Shown piece by piece: positions 8,643 to 19,419 of a stretch of 64,000 nt of DNA (positions within the stretch are counted from its first letter, which is position 1; every line of letters starts with the position of its first letter). The translations under genes and the position numbers were made by a program. Below the pieces are notes generated by a model. That model saw nothing but the letters and a program-made list of their open reading frames with translations, searched no databases and was not told where the DNA came from. The DNA is from Cenococcum geophilum 1.58 (Eukaryota > Ascomycota > Dothideomycetes > Gloniales > Gloniaceae). The DNA lies in assembly GCA_001692895.1 (NCBI GenBank), contig KV748185.1, positions 992,001 through 1,056,000 on the forward strand, written 5' to 3'.

Positions 8643-10100
8643 TTAGATTCTCTAATAGCTCCTAGGTAGTCTTATTATAGCCTATCTACTTTACTTTATA
8701 CTATATTTTGTTATTAACGTCCTTATAACTAACAATCTTTAAAACTTGCTATTTATCCTCTTCCTGTCCTCTATACGTGTCTGCTTTATAAACTAGTGGC
8801 TTAATATTTCCGTATGCTAGCTCTAGTATTACGATATACTGTATAGGGTAAATCCTTATTTTAGCTAGTAAGTTTAGCTTAAACGTAACCGATGAAATTT
8901 TCTATATAATTTTAAAAGGTCCTAGTCTAACGTAGTCTAACTTCCTACTTAGTTATTAACTCTTAAAATTTTTGTGTAGTAGCCATACTTTATCTCCCTC
9001 CTTAAGATCTGGTCCCTTAGATCTCTTAGTATTATAGTACTTTTTCATTCTTTACTGTACTGTCTTAGCTATTTCCGTAAGGTTTATATAAAGATTTATT
9101 AAAGTCTCTATTCTTTACTTAGCTCTGCTACTTATTTTCTTTACTTATTATAGCAATAATAATATTCTTAGTTTGTATCCATAATTCGCCTTAAATAGTG
9201 ACGTACCCATTCCTTCTTATGGTGTCGTATTGTATGCAAATTATATAACTAGTAATAGCGATACCTAATTATTCTATACGTGATTAATATAGTGCCTTAG
9301 ATACTGCTCTAGTGTCTAGTTTAATCTTTCCGTTTAACCGTCTATCTGCAGATAATATACGGTAGAAGTTACTACTTGAACTCCTTATTCCGCTAAGAAT
9401 ACTTTTTAAAATACTGCTACGAATCTTAGATCTCTATCCGATATAATTTTGCTTAGTGCTCTATATCTTACGAATACTTCTTTAATATAAATTCTAGCGA
9501 CATCTTCTGCTAAGATTTCTTCTGTATAGGCTATAAAGTATCCCTACTTTATAAGCTTGTCTACTATTACTAAGATTATATTATAATCTTATCCGGTAAT
9601 AGGGTCTCTTAATTTTAGCAACTTAATAATAAAGTCCTATAATATAACCTTCTATGGTCTCTCTGGTATTTTAATAGGTTGTAGCCCTTTATATGGCTTA
9701 TACCTCGTTAGTTTATTTCTTTAGTAATTTAGATACTCTTTAGTGACCTTTCTAGCTATTCTCTAGATTCCGTTAATAATATACTCCTCCTAAAGTCTTA
9801 ACACTAAGCCCGTTGCTTTATTGTGTCCTTAAGTTAGTTCCTTATAGAAGTCCTCTATAAACTGCTCTACTATACTTCTTAGGATATACTTTACTTTTTA
9901 ATTTTTATATATATCCGACTATAGGTCTTCTAGTTATACTTCTAGAATCCTTTATACCTAAAAGCTTTCTAGTATTTTATAGACTTTCTTTTCTAACTTA
10001 TTTTCTTATATTGCTGCGATCTTTGGATAATTATACCTAATTAGTCTATTTATATCTTTTCGCAGTAAAGCCCCTAATGGCTTATCGTTATTTTATAGTT
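8643..10100 (-). pseudogene. Integrase and chromodomain of Gy-A2
   Basis: Right to left on the minus strand: integrase core with DRDLRFVAVF, FLAEQGVQVVTST, IDGQTERLN (about 9316-9360), TLEQYLRHYINHVQNNQV, FAYNTTPQEGMGTSLFKANYGY; an integrase tail; then a chromodomain at about 8643-8770 matching the one in Gy-A1. Trp and Gln codons appear as stops. Confidence 0.88.
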
Positions 10101-10109
10101 TAGCCTTTC

Positions 10110-11560
10110 AACTTAACGCATTAGCTCGCGTGTTGTCTATACCCTTAGTATACTAAATTTTAAAATAGTATTCTGTAAGCATCTTTACTTATCTAACCTA
10201 TCTTTAGTTAAGTTCCTTTATTATTAGGAATCCTATTAGGTTCTTATAATCCGTTTTAACTATAAATAGTTTCTCTATGCCTTATAAGAATGCTCTCTAT
10301 TTCTTTAGTGCTGTAACTATACCTAACAACTCCTTAACGTAGGTGACAGGGTTTTGACGGTGTGATGAGTTTTGACGGTTTTAAGGTTTCCCATACAAAC
10401 TTTGTCTGTGTCCTCTCGCTTAAAGTTTTGATGTTCAAAACCGTCAAAACCCTGTCACCCACGTTATTATAGATGTTATAGTTTAACTCTAGTAGTATTA
10501 TCTTCTAACTATAGTATGCCACTAGATACTATCTATCTAGATGCTTTTATATAAAATATGCTCCTAGTGTAAAGTCTAATATATCTGTTTCTATAACCGT
10601 CTCTAGTCCTAGTTAATAGATCTTAAGAACTAGCTCCTGGGTAAATAACTCTTTAACTTTCTTAAAGAGTTCTCGCTGTTCCTTTCCTTATGCCTATAGT
10701 TCTTCTTTCTTTATTAATTATATAAATGGTTTAATATCCTTTAACTATTGCGCTATAAACCTTCTGCAGTAATTGCAAAACCCTAAAAACAATCTTAACT
10801 GCGTAACGTTCTCTAGTTCCTACTAATTTACTATAGCCTCGATCTTCTTTAGATCTATGCTAAGTTAGCCTAGTTTAATAATAAATCTAATAAAATTAGT
10901 TTTCCTAGTAAAGAACTCGCATTTCTTAATTGCTACTAGCATCTATTCTTTTTATAGTTTTTTTAAAACCTATTTAACGTATTCTCCGTGCTCTTCCTCG
11001 TTTATTAAGTAGATAATAATGTTATTAAGGTATACTATAACAAATTCATCCAAATGTTCTTCTAATATATTATTAATACGCTTCTAGAACGTTGCTAGTG
11101 CGTTTATAAGCCCGAATTATATAACTAATAGTTTATATAGTCCTTCCTTTGACCTAAAGGCTGCCTTTTATTTATCGCCTTCCTTAATCCTGATCTGATG
11201 GTACGCCTATCTTAGATCTATCTTTGTAAAGATTTGCGTATTACCTATCCTGTCTTAGATTTCGCTAATTAAGGGTAAAGGATATTTATCCTTTTTGGTG
11301 ATGCTATTTAACTGCCTATAGTTAATACACAGCCTTAGTTTGCTATTCTTTTTTGGTATAAATAGTACTAGATATCCCGCTAATAACTGCAATAGTCTAA
11401 TGTATCCTTTTTGTAAGTTTTCTTAGATAAACTCTTTTAGTGCTCTACCTTCTTCTTCGGTAAGCTTATAGATTAGAAAGAACCTTAGACTTATTCCTGG
11501 TTCTAATTCTATCTTATAGTCCTATACTATATACTCTAATAGCTTTTTACTCTTAGGTGA
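10110..11560 (-). pseudogene. Reverse transcriptase and RNase H of Gy-A2
   Basis: RT motifs on the minus strand: FIPKKNSKLRLCINYRQLN, YPLPLISEI, IFTKIDLR, AYHQIRIKEGDK, FGLINALATF, and the active-site loop at about 11015-11050 reading VYLNNIIIYL where YLDDIxIYS is expected (both Asp to Asn). Then CEFFTRKTNF, LGFCNYCRRFI. RNase H: VIETDILDFTLGAYF, LNYNIYN, [m2], KELLGIVTALKKQR. Dead by stops and by loss of the catalytic aspartates. Confidence 0.9.
10337..10464. mobile_element. m2: 128-bp miniature inverted-repeat transposon, TA-flanked
   Basis: Ends are inverted copies: ACGTAGGTGACAGGGTTTTG at the left and the complement of ACGTGGGTGACAGGGTTTTG at the right. TA is present on both sides (10335-10336, 10465-10466). 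Removing it with one TA restores the RNase H reading ...YNIYN-KELLGIV. Not RIP-bleached. A 3-bp TAA duplication with shorter ends cannot be excluded. Confidence 0.88.
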
Positions 11561-11849
11561 CCATAGTTTCTTGCTATACTTATGGTATCTTTTTGGTATA
11601 TAGCTTAGCCCTTTTTCTGTTTCTTTATAGGTCGCTCCTACTTAGTACTATACTAGCTTAGCTTATTATTATATCTTACGGCGTTAAGTATCTCTAATAT
11701 TAACCTAACCTATAATCCAATCGATCTTTAGATTATATTCCTATAACTAAGGTATTCCTAGTACTGCCTTATTATTCCCTAATAGTAATATATCGAAAGA
11801 TATCTTGACTAGTCTTCCTTTAATAGTTAACTAAATAGGTCCTATTTTA

Positions 11850-12110
11850 AGATTAATAATACCTCCTCTATAGGCTATTAGATCTCCTAAAATCGTCACT
11901 AATAGGTAAGGATATTCCTTTTATCTGTATAGTAACCCTATTCTTTCTACTGCTGCTAGCGAGATATAGTTCCTTATTGCTCCACTATCTATTAATGCCT
12001 TAAACTGTTGATCTTGCCACTTAACTTATAAATTTAGGTATCGTCCTTAAATTCCTTTAAGGGTCTAAGGCTCTATTACTGGCTCCCTCTAGTCCTATAG
12101 GCCTCTACTT
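11850..12110 (-). pseudogene. Retroviral-type aspartic protease of Gy-A2
   Basis: Minus strand reads QDQQFKALIDSGAIRNYISLAAVERIGL at about 11945-12030, containing the DSG active-site triad of gypsy proteases, intact here. It lies between the zinc knuckle and RT, as usual in gag-pro-pol. Confidence 0.85.
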
Positions 12111-12149
12111 TTCCCAACTATTAGCTGCTAGATCCTATTTATACTTAGT

Positions 12150-13650
12150 TTATTTTAGGTTAATACTTAGTTTGCTTTTTGTCTTTAATATGCCATAGAT
12201 AGGTATTCTCTGGATATTCCCACCATTGTCGTCTATTTAGGCATTCTTCCGTAAGGAATCTTCCTAGTTAAAGTGTTAAGTCCCCTTATTCTTAAACTTC
12301 TACTAGGTGCCAACTATGCATATACTTAGCATTTTGATATTTCGCCTCGTCCGTTATCTAATATATCCTTATTAGATACTTTTAATTTTTATCCTTTAGT
12401 ATCTTATGTATATTATATATATTATCCACGCATGCTATTTATAATAGTGTGTGATGTGCTTAATATCTTGGGTTAACTCTTGGCTTGTCTTTATCCTTAA
12501 GTTTAAACCTCTCTCGTATTAATCTAAGCGTTATAACTTTGTTTATAGGTACTAAGATTTATCTTTTACTTCTCTAGTCCTCTAATTACTCCTCTAGATC
12601 TTTTAATATTATAATTAAGGCTCCTTTAATATAAGTTATAGCCTTCTTTATAATCGGGTGGTCTTAGACAACTTTCTCGTCTAACTATATGTAGAAATCT
12701 TTCTACTTATCATTGTATCGTTGCCTATACCACTTTTAGTACAGCTGCTTAAGTATATACGGCTCGTCCGTAAGGAAATATCTCTTTATTACTACGTTGT
12801 GACAGCCTTTAGTATATCGTTTTTTAAACCTAGTAGGAATCCCTAGATCCTCTTCTTATTCCAGTTTAGTAAGCCACTTAGCTCTTAGTGTGCCTATTCT
12901 AGGCCTATTAGTAATTCTTTGTACTAGCGCTCTGTCCTTTATATATCCTAATATGCTAGATCTCTTATCTAGTTTCTATTCTTACCATAAGGTAATTCTT
13001 GCCCTAAATTCCTTTATGGTTTCTTTTACGTTACGTCTTATAAGTGGATCCTTAAAGTCTTTATGCTTCTTAATCTTAGTATTAACTTTTTGATCTTTAG
13101 GCTAAATACTATATTCCCCTAGTAAGTCCTCTGGGTCTATATATCTATCTTCTAATCTAATTGGTATTTGCGCTGCAGATTCTCTAATCTATAAAGAAGC
13201 CTCTTATCTCTTGCTTATGGGTGTCCTAATTTATACTCCGAATTCTTAACCTCTTGGATTTTTTAATCCTAGGCTTGCTTCTAACTTAAGCTTAGCCCCT
13301 ACCTTAGTCTAACTAGGCTTAACTGGTGTCCTCGTCTTGTCTTAAGAGTTCTAGATCTCACTTATCTTATCTTAAGAGTCTTATACCGTTAGGAATTCTT
13401 ATCCTAAGCTTATTCGTATATCCTTAAACTAAGCTACCGCTCTACTCTATCGGTTTCTGTCCGTTATAGGTCTTTAAGCTTACCTTATCTCGTCTTAAGA
13501 ATCTTGGTTATCTCTTATTTCGTCTTAAGAATCTTAAGCCTTTGGCCTTTTACCTTTATTAAGTAGTAAGCTAGCACTAGCAGTTGTCTACTTGCTTAAT
13601 CGTCTCTAGATATTACTCCTTCCGTCTTATAAAGCGATAGATGCCGTATC
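12150..13650 (-). other. Gag-pro linker region of Gy-A2
   Basis: No domain could be read with confidence between the protease and the zinc knuckle. The plus strand shows a short motif (CTTAAGARTCTT) recurring about five times at 13335-13540, i.e. a small degenerate repeat. The open frame at 12890-13093 is not supported as a gene. Confidence 0.4.
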
Positions 13651-15120
13651 TAACGGTATTATAATACCCGTTACTAAACCTTGCTCTATAGCGGTTTTAG
13701 TTTCTGCTTCTATTACGTTATTAAGGTTTAGATACCCCCAGTTAGTTCCTTTACTATCCTTATCGCTATTAATTAATAAGTACTCTAACTCTATTATTAT
13801 TGTTACTAATCTTTATCCGCACGTTACTGTAATATCTTAATCCAGCTTATAAAGTTAATCTTGTTCTTTATCTAACTCTTTAGTTCCTTTAAGTCCTTTT
13901 AACTCTGGCTCTTATAGCCAATAGCTTGTACTGTACTTAGCGTCTTTATAAATTCGGCATGCGTTGTTATAATAAAACGCAAAGCTTTTAATTAAATATT
14001 CTTTTATTCCTTATAGTACACTATTGTCCCTCTATACGTATATGTACATACTACTAGTCTAGTTCCCTTTATTACATAGTAACTCTAACCATCTTTGCAA
14101 TCTCTTGCGAAGTAACCCTGTTTTCCGCAATTTATATAAGCTCCGTCTCTAAACCATTAGCTTTATTATAGAGTCCGCCTAAACGTCTTCTACTATTAAG
14201 ATCCCTAGTTTAGCCTTTGCTCTTTAGTCCTATAATCACTAGATCCTTAACCTTTAGGTTTTTATAGTTTCTTACTCCATCTCTTATAGGCTTTTTTAGT
14301 ACCACTTAGATCTATTAGCTCTGCGCCATACCATAGTTTCTAATTTAGCTTTAGTCGTTGCGTACTCTATATCTTATATAACTGTAGAACTTTATCCTAG
14401 CCTCTCTTAGCCTATTCCCTTTAGAAGATCCTATTATTAATCTTAATTGCTTAATCTATTAATTCCCTTAGGGTATCCGCATCTTCTATTAGAATAATTA
14501 CGTCCTAGACTTTAGCCTTAAATCCCTATTTGTACTATGCTATAAGCGCCTTATTATTCCACTTAAGTTATATAGCTAGCGTTTAAAATTATGTCGTGTA
14601 CTTAATTGCTAAAGTCCGTTGCGTTAGGTCCTAAAGCTTTTTTTTTTACTATAGTTATTGCTTCTGGGTCCCTAAACATTTATATAAGTTACTCTATAAA
14701 TCCGTTCTAGCTTAAAAACATAAACCGTACTTCCTGGTTTGTTGTTATTATTTCATTTACTTATATCTCTGTAAGGTAAGGCTTAAACTATTTAAGTACT
14801 CTTCCTAATAAGAACAATCCTGCATATGCTACTTAATCTATAGTTATTACCAGCTTTGCTTCTTCCTGCGTAACCTTAAAGTATATTTGCGTAAGGAATC
14901 CTTTAAGCTTTAATCTTTCTTCTAAGAATCTTTTGATTAATAGTAACTTAACCTTTACTGCTCCTATCCTATTAATCCTATTTTTAAATACCGCATTATC
15001 CCCCGTTAACTAATTAACTATTATTTATAACTATCCTACTGTTATAGGTTGTTATAAGTTAGTGTCTGCCATACTAGTGTCGTTACCTAATCCTAATATA
15101 GTTGCCGCCGTTAATGGTGT
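13650..15120 (-). pseudogene. Gag with zinc knuckle of Gy-A2
   Basis: Position between 5' LTR and protease, plus a CCHC knuckle at about 14097-14140 reading NCGKQGYFARDCKDG. The first Cys reads Tyr (AYINC) and the His reads Tyr, both C-to-T changes on the coding strand. The capsid part is too scrambled for individual motifs. Confidence 0.7.
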
Positions 15121-15184
15121 TGTGGTGGCTGCTTTTAGTGGCATATTGTTCGACTTATTAAAACTATAACTGTAGTAGTGATTA

Positions 15185-15605
15185 TATAACGAAGCCTTGT
15201 AGTAGGGACTACGGTAGACTTATTAATAGGCTAGGTGTGTAGGTATTATAAGTAAGTTAATAACGTAATAATAACTAGTGGAGTGGTTGCCCAACAGATT
15301 AACTTTAATTATATTCTGAGAATTACTATAAGGAAGGAACTATTTAGGTAGGGACTAAGGGTCCTTAAATACACAACCGTACTCCTATAAAATCCTTCTT
15401 GTACGTAATATACGTCTTGTACGTAAGGTACGTGAGTTCCCTTCGTTCCTCTCGTTCCTCTCATAGCACCTTATATAATCTTGGTTACCATTCTTCGTCA
15501 TATAGTTCTACGGGTTCCATCCTAGACCGTGCTTGTATTAACCAACTAGCTTCTTCCAACTCCTCTCCAAGTAGTCGTAACATTATACTTAAAGCGTCCG
15601 TAACA
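15185..15605 (-). repeat. 5' LTR of Gy-A2 (421 bp)
   Basis: Same length as the 3' LTR, less RIP-mutated: it keeps TGG and CAA where the other has TAG and TAA. It begins TATAACG (TG to TA) and ends CGTAACA. The right target duplication CAGAT follows at 15606-15610. Confidence 0.93.
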
Positions 15606-15639
15606 CAGATCCTAGTATAGTGTTTTCTTTTGTTCTTAT

Positions 15640-16108
15640 TCTGTTGCCAGTTATTTTTCCACTATTTTAGTATCTTTTCTCTTGCTGCTCTCCTTATATA
15701 GGCTAGGGAGGTATAAGAAGATTATAGTTTTCTTCTAGAGAGGCCCTTCTTAGCTAGCTTATCTGCTATTTCGTTCCCATAGATTCCTAGATGGCTAGGA
15801 ACCCAGTAGAAGTTAATAGAGATCCCCTTACTAGCTAAATAGGAACAGCTTTGCGTAATTTTAAAGACTAGTTCTTGCCCCCCTATAAGAGAGTTAAGCT
15901 GTAATCTCTTAATAGCTGCTTGGCTATCTATAAAGATATAGACTTGTTTCTCTTCTAGTCTTTATTACTTTAGGTGTTCTAGGGCCCTATAGACTGCATA
16001 GATCTCTGCGTTTATAATTTCCATATAGGGTCCTAGATTCCAGTTTGTTGCATATTTAATCCTATTTCTCTCCCCTATTTTACATACGGCAGCTATATTT
16101 AATTTATT
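15640..16108 (-). pseudogene. C-terminal RNase H of LINE L-B ORF2
   Basis: Minus strand, nearly open: VCKIGERNRIKYATNWNLGP, YMEIINAEIYAVYRALEHL, QVYIFIDSQAAIKRLQ, INFYWVPSHLGIYGNEIADK. This is an RNase H fold with the acidic catalytic residues visible (E in NAEIYA, D in FIDSQAA, D in NEIADK). A C-terminal RNase H is characteristic of Tad1/I-clade LINEs. The 5' truncation falls at AAVCK. Confidence 0.9.
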
Positions 16109-16494
16109 TATAAGACTTTTAAAGCAGCTAAACTAGTATATACTAGCTTAGAAGATTCTATAGAAGAATAAATACAATCCTAGAAGCTTATTAGGCTTTT
16201 AGTAAAACAATAATAGAGAGTAAAGGGACAGAAATAAATTGTAAAAGGACAGGGATAGGTGTTAGGATTTTATGGTTTTTCCTACTATTTTCTCATTCCC
16301 TAGTAGTTGTAGTAACTTGGTATTCTACTAAGGAACTATAAACTCCTAGTTTAGGGGCTTATAAACTACTAGGATATAGCTACTAGTATATATCAAGCTG
16401 CCTAGAAAGGATTTATGTATATAGAACTATAGCGCTATAGCCTAGAGGCTGCATGCGCAGTATTGTACGTAGTATAATACAATAGATTAAAAAA
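16109..16494 (+). mobile_element. LINE L-A 3' part with poly(A), including the ORF1 remainder
   Basis: Begins with the right 9-bp duplication, resumes L-A ORF1 (KTFKAAKLVYTSLEDSIEE) to about 16200, then goes straight into the family 3' untranslated region and an A-run at 16485-16494. No ORF2 is present between ORF1 and the 3' end, so L-A looks like an internally deleted, non-autonomous LINE. The 3' region pairs in opposite orientation with 6785-7190. Confidence 0.75.
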
Positions 16495-16499
16495 AAAGG

Positions 16500-19180
16500 T
16501 AATGTAACTTCGTTACCTAATACCCTACTAGAATTATAAAAGGCTAAATCTATCCTCTTTAAAGATTGTCTACTATATATTAACGTAATACCGCTAGCTT
16601 ATTTTTAATAGGCTATATAGTAGTTAAAAAGGAGGTTACTTATCCCCTATATCTATTTTATACTTAATTAATATTGGGTTAAATAAGGTTTATACAGCCT
16701 CTTTACTAAAAATATCTTCTAAGTCTATATATTCCTATAGAATTCTTAGTTCCTTAACTATGTATAACCGGACATCTAAAAATAAATACCCTATATACCT
16801 ACCCTTCTTCTTCTTATATATAGCTTAAAAAAGTCTTCTAATCTTTAACTATAATATACGGTTAGACTTTTAGTGTTAATATAAGGCTAAAGGCCAATTA
16901 ATATCTAGATTAACTTAGTAAAGCTATAGATATCCTAAAATAAGGTTATACCCCTTAATTTCTACGGCGCAGAAGCGTATCTCCTATATATTTTCTAGAC
17001 TATTACGGTCCTAGCTAGCTATAGGGAAAGTCTACTCCCTATAGTATAGAATCCGATAGCTTCTAATACTTTAAACGGTATATACCTATAAGCCGCTAAG
17101 GTCCAAATCGAATTCTTTTACTAGTAATTAAGAAATAAACCTTATAGTTACGCCGCTATCTATACAGCAGTTTTACGTTACTTATTTATTATTAACTTAA
17201 ATAGAGATAAGAATAACTATACAGCAGCTTACTCCCTAGGGTCTCTAGATTAAATTAAGTCTTAATAAAATAAAGCTATAGATTTAATTAACTAATTAAA
17301 GCTCTAAATCATTATAATAAAGCTTAAATTTAATATATAATTAACTCTATTATACCCTAGTTAGGCTAAGGTGTTTTTATTAATAAGGTCATTCTTTATA
17401 GAGGGGTATATTATATAAAGCATAACTAAATTAGATCCTTAGAGAATAATGGTCTTGCCTATTCCTTATTACCGCGAGGTTACTATATTATGTTTACTAA
17501 AAGCTTTATAAAAGGCTTCCTTTTTACTTACTTATTTATATCTCTTTTACTTATAGCTATATAAGTTATATAGCTTAGCTTTTAAGGAAATAACTAAAAG
17601 GGCTCTTGCCCGTGTTCCTCTATAGGCGCCTAATAAATATCCTTATCCTCTATTATAGTAGATAGGCTAGGTAGTTTAGTAAGACGTTTACTATATTTAA
17701 ATAAGGCACTAATAAGGTCTTCGTAAAAGGCTTTATAGGCGCTATAGGCGCTATAGGCAGGCCAAAAGCCAGGAACTAACTTAGTAGAGGATTTATAGTA
17801 ATTAGTAATAGTTATATTAAGAAGGAAGTAACAAAGAGACTTTTATAACTTTAAGTTTGTTTTTTATATATTATAATAAGACCTTAATTAATTGGCTTAA
17901 TTAACGCCACCTATAAAATAGTTGTATATATTAATAAACCATAGTATTAAGAGCTCCTTTATAGCCTTATTTCCTTAGATTTTATATATTTATTAGGCTC
18001 TAGATAATATAGCAGTAGGATATTATCGCGTTTATTAAACCTTAATCTATAAGGGGACTTTATAAACAGGGGGCTATAAGGACACGATTACAGAATAGAA
18101 TAGATTAGTAAGAGAGATAAATCCATAAGGAAGTAAGGCCTTTAGGATTGTAAAGACTATATATTATAGGTACGTGCCTTTAATACATAACCAGCGACTA
18201 TATAAGGGGCGCCTAAGAGTTTTCCAAAGGGCAACCTAAGGTAACCGCAATAATATCCCTTATATTGCTCCTCCCTTTTTATAGTCGGCCCCTAATTGCT
18301 ATTGCCTTATAGTAGAGGGAGATTATAAAGGCTTGTCCTAGAAAGGGTTCGGAAAGATATTAGAGAGATATTAGTATACCACTATATATTATCTATCTAT
18401 TTAACCCCTACTTTAGACTTCTAAAAACCCTTAATAAGGGAGAAATATAACTAGAGAAAAGATATAAGGATTGCTAAAAGATCTATTAAAAGCCTACTAG
18501 AAGTATACTAGGAACTATCTAGGCTAATATAGGGATTTTTATATAACTTTATTTCTAAGCCTTTATACTAGTCTGTAATTAATTATAAGTATTATAGGTA
18601 ATTTAGTGTTCTAGTATAGTTTCGTAAAACCTTTTAGTATAGGTTTTAATATATAGAGCCTTAGCTTGCCATTATCTTTAACTATTAAGATATAGTCTAT
18701 AATCCTTTTCTTATAATCCTCTATATTACTAATATATTACTTCTATATTTACCCTTAGGCTATTAAATACAGTTAAGGTATTAATTAGTTAGTTAAAGAA
18801 ACTTATCTCTTAAGATTTAGAATGTATACTTTTAAATCTAATAGTCCTATACTATATAGTTATCATTACTCTACTACCTAATCAATAGGAGGGACACTTT
18901 ATAATAGCACCTATAGCTATTATACAATTATTAAAAACGTCTATAACGTTATTCTTTAATATTATAATATCGTTTAGGTATAATTTAACCTATATACGTC
19001 TTCAATTAACGTCTTAATTGCCTTCCCCTAGCCGCATAATTAGTTTTTATAAGGAAGTAATAGCTAGATAGCTTATATACGTATTTTCTTCCTTTTAAGT
19101 GGCACTATTATAACGGAGTTATATTAGTAAGGTTGCGGCTATTTACTAAAAGGGTATTAAAAGTGTAAGAGTACATATAT
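16500..19180 (-). mobile_element. Gy-C: gag-protease part of a gypsy element, minus strand
   Basis: From the left end rightwards on the minus strand: a pre-RT linker (DLEDIFSKEAVQTLF, KIDIGDKQPPFQLLYSL), protease, then gag-like sequence. It is truncated at 16500 where the LINE L-A poly(A) ends. No LTR recognised. Right limit near 19180 approximate. Confidence 0.65.
16560..17400 (-). pseudogene. Protease and pre-RT linker of Gy-C
   Basis: DSG active site at 17149-17160 in the minus-strand context CIDSGVTIRFISQLL, followed by IKGYNLILGYL and then the acidic IDLEDIFSKEA motif that precedes RT in gypsy polyproteins. RT itself is not contiguous here. Confidence 0.75.
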
Positions 19181-19400
19181 TAGATCCCGCCGCGCTTATA
19201 ATAAGTTCATAAGCACTCTTAGTCTTTTTGGCCGTATGGCGACGTGAGGCGGGACATATTATAAAAAGGTAAAGTATAAAGATACCTTACTTATTAAGCT
19301 TAATCCTTTTCCTTAATACCTTACTTTCTATTATTAACCTTCGTCTAATTTTAGACGTATCTTTAATATATTATTAAAAATTTCTTTTTTTCCATTATCT
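17400..19400 (-). other. Gag/5' region of Gy-C, poorly legible
   Basis: Upstream of the protease, so probably gag and leader; readings are fragmentary. A 70-bp stretch at 19185-19254 begins TCCCGCC and ends GGCGGGA. Otherwise nothing specific. Confidence 0.4.
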
Positions 19401-19419
19401 ATTTAATATACCCCTTTAT

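Larger units (their letters stand above)
7456..15605 (-). mobile_element. Gy-A2: full-length Ty3/gypsy chromovirus, minus strand
   Basis: 8150 bp with two 421-bp LTRs, 5-bp duplications (cagat), and in transcription order (right to left) gag, zinc knuckle, protease, RT, RNase H, integrase and chromodomain, then a ~770-bp 3' region with two extra reading frames. All frames carry RIP stops. It is inserted in LINE L-B and carries the 128-bp transposon m2 in RNase H. Same family as Gy-A1. Confidence 0.93.
6785..16108 (-). mobile_element. LINE L-B (Tad1/I-like), 5'-truncated, minus strand, split by Gy-A2
   Basis: Poly-T at 6785-6805 is the poly(A) tail of a minus-strand LINE. L-B occupies 6785-7455 and 15606-16108, with Gy-A2 between. 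It has the family 3' region (shared with 16118-16494, 30242-30960 and 59751-60187) and a C-terminal RNase H. It is 5'-truncated inside RNase H and flanked by 9-bp duplications, typical of target-primed reverse transcription. Confidence 0.87.

Noticed and set aside
12890-13093. 67-codon plus-strand open frame
   Set aside because: Lies antisense inside Gy-A2 gag-pro; RIP removes stops less often on the strand opposite coding, so such shadows are expected.
6785-16494. Twin-priming inversion as an explanation for LINE pieces facing each other
   Set aside because: Both the minus piece (poly-T at 6785) and the plus piece (poly-A at 16494) have their own tails, and L-B has its own 9-bp duplication, so two insertions fit better.
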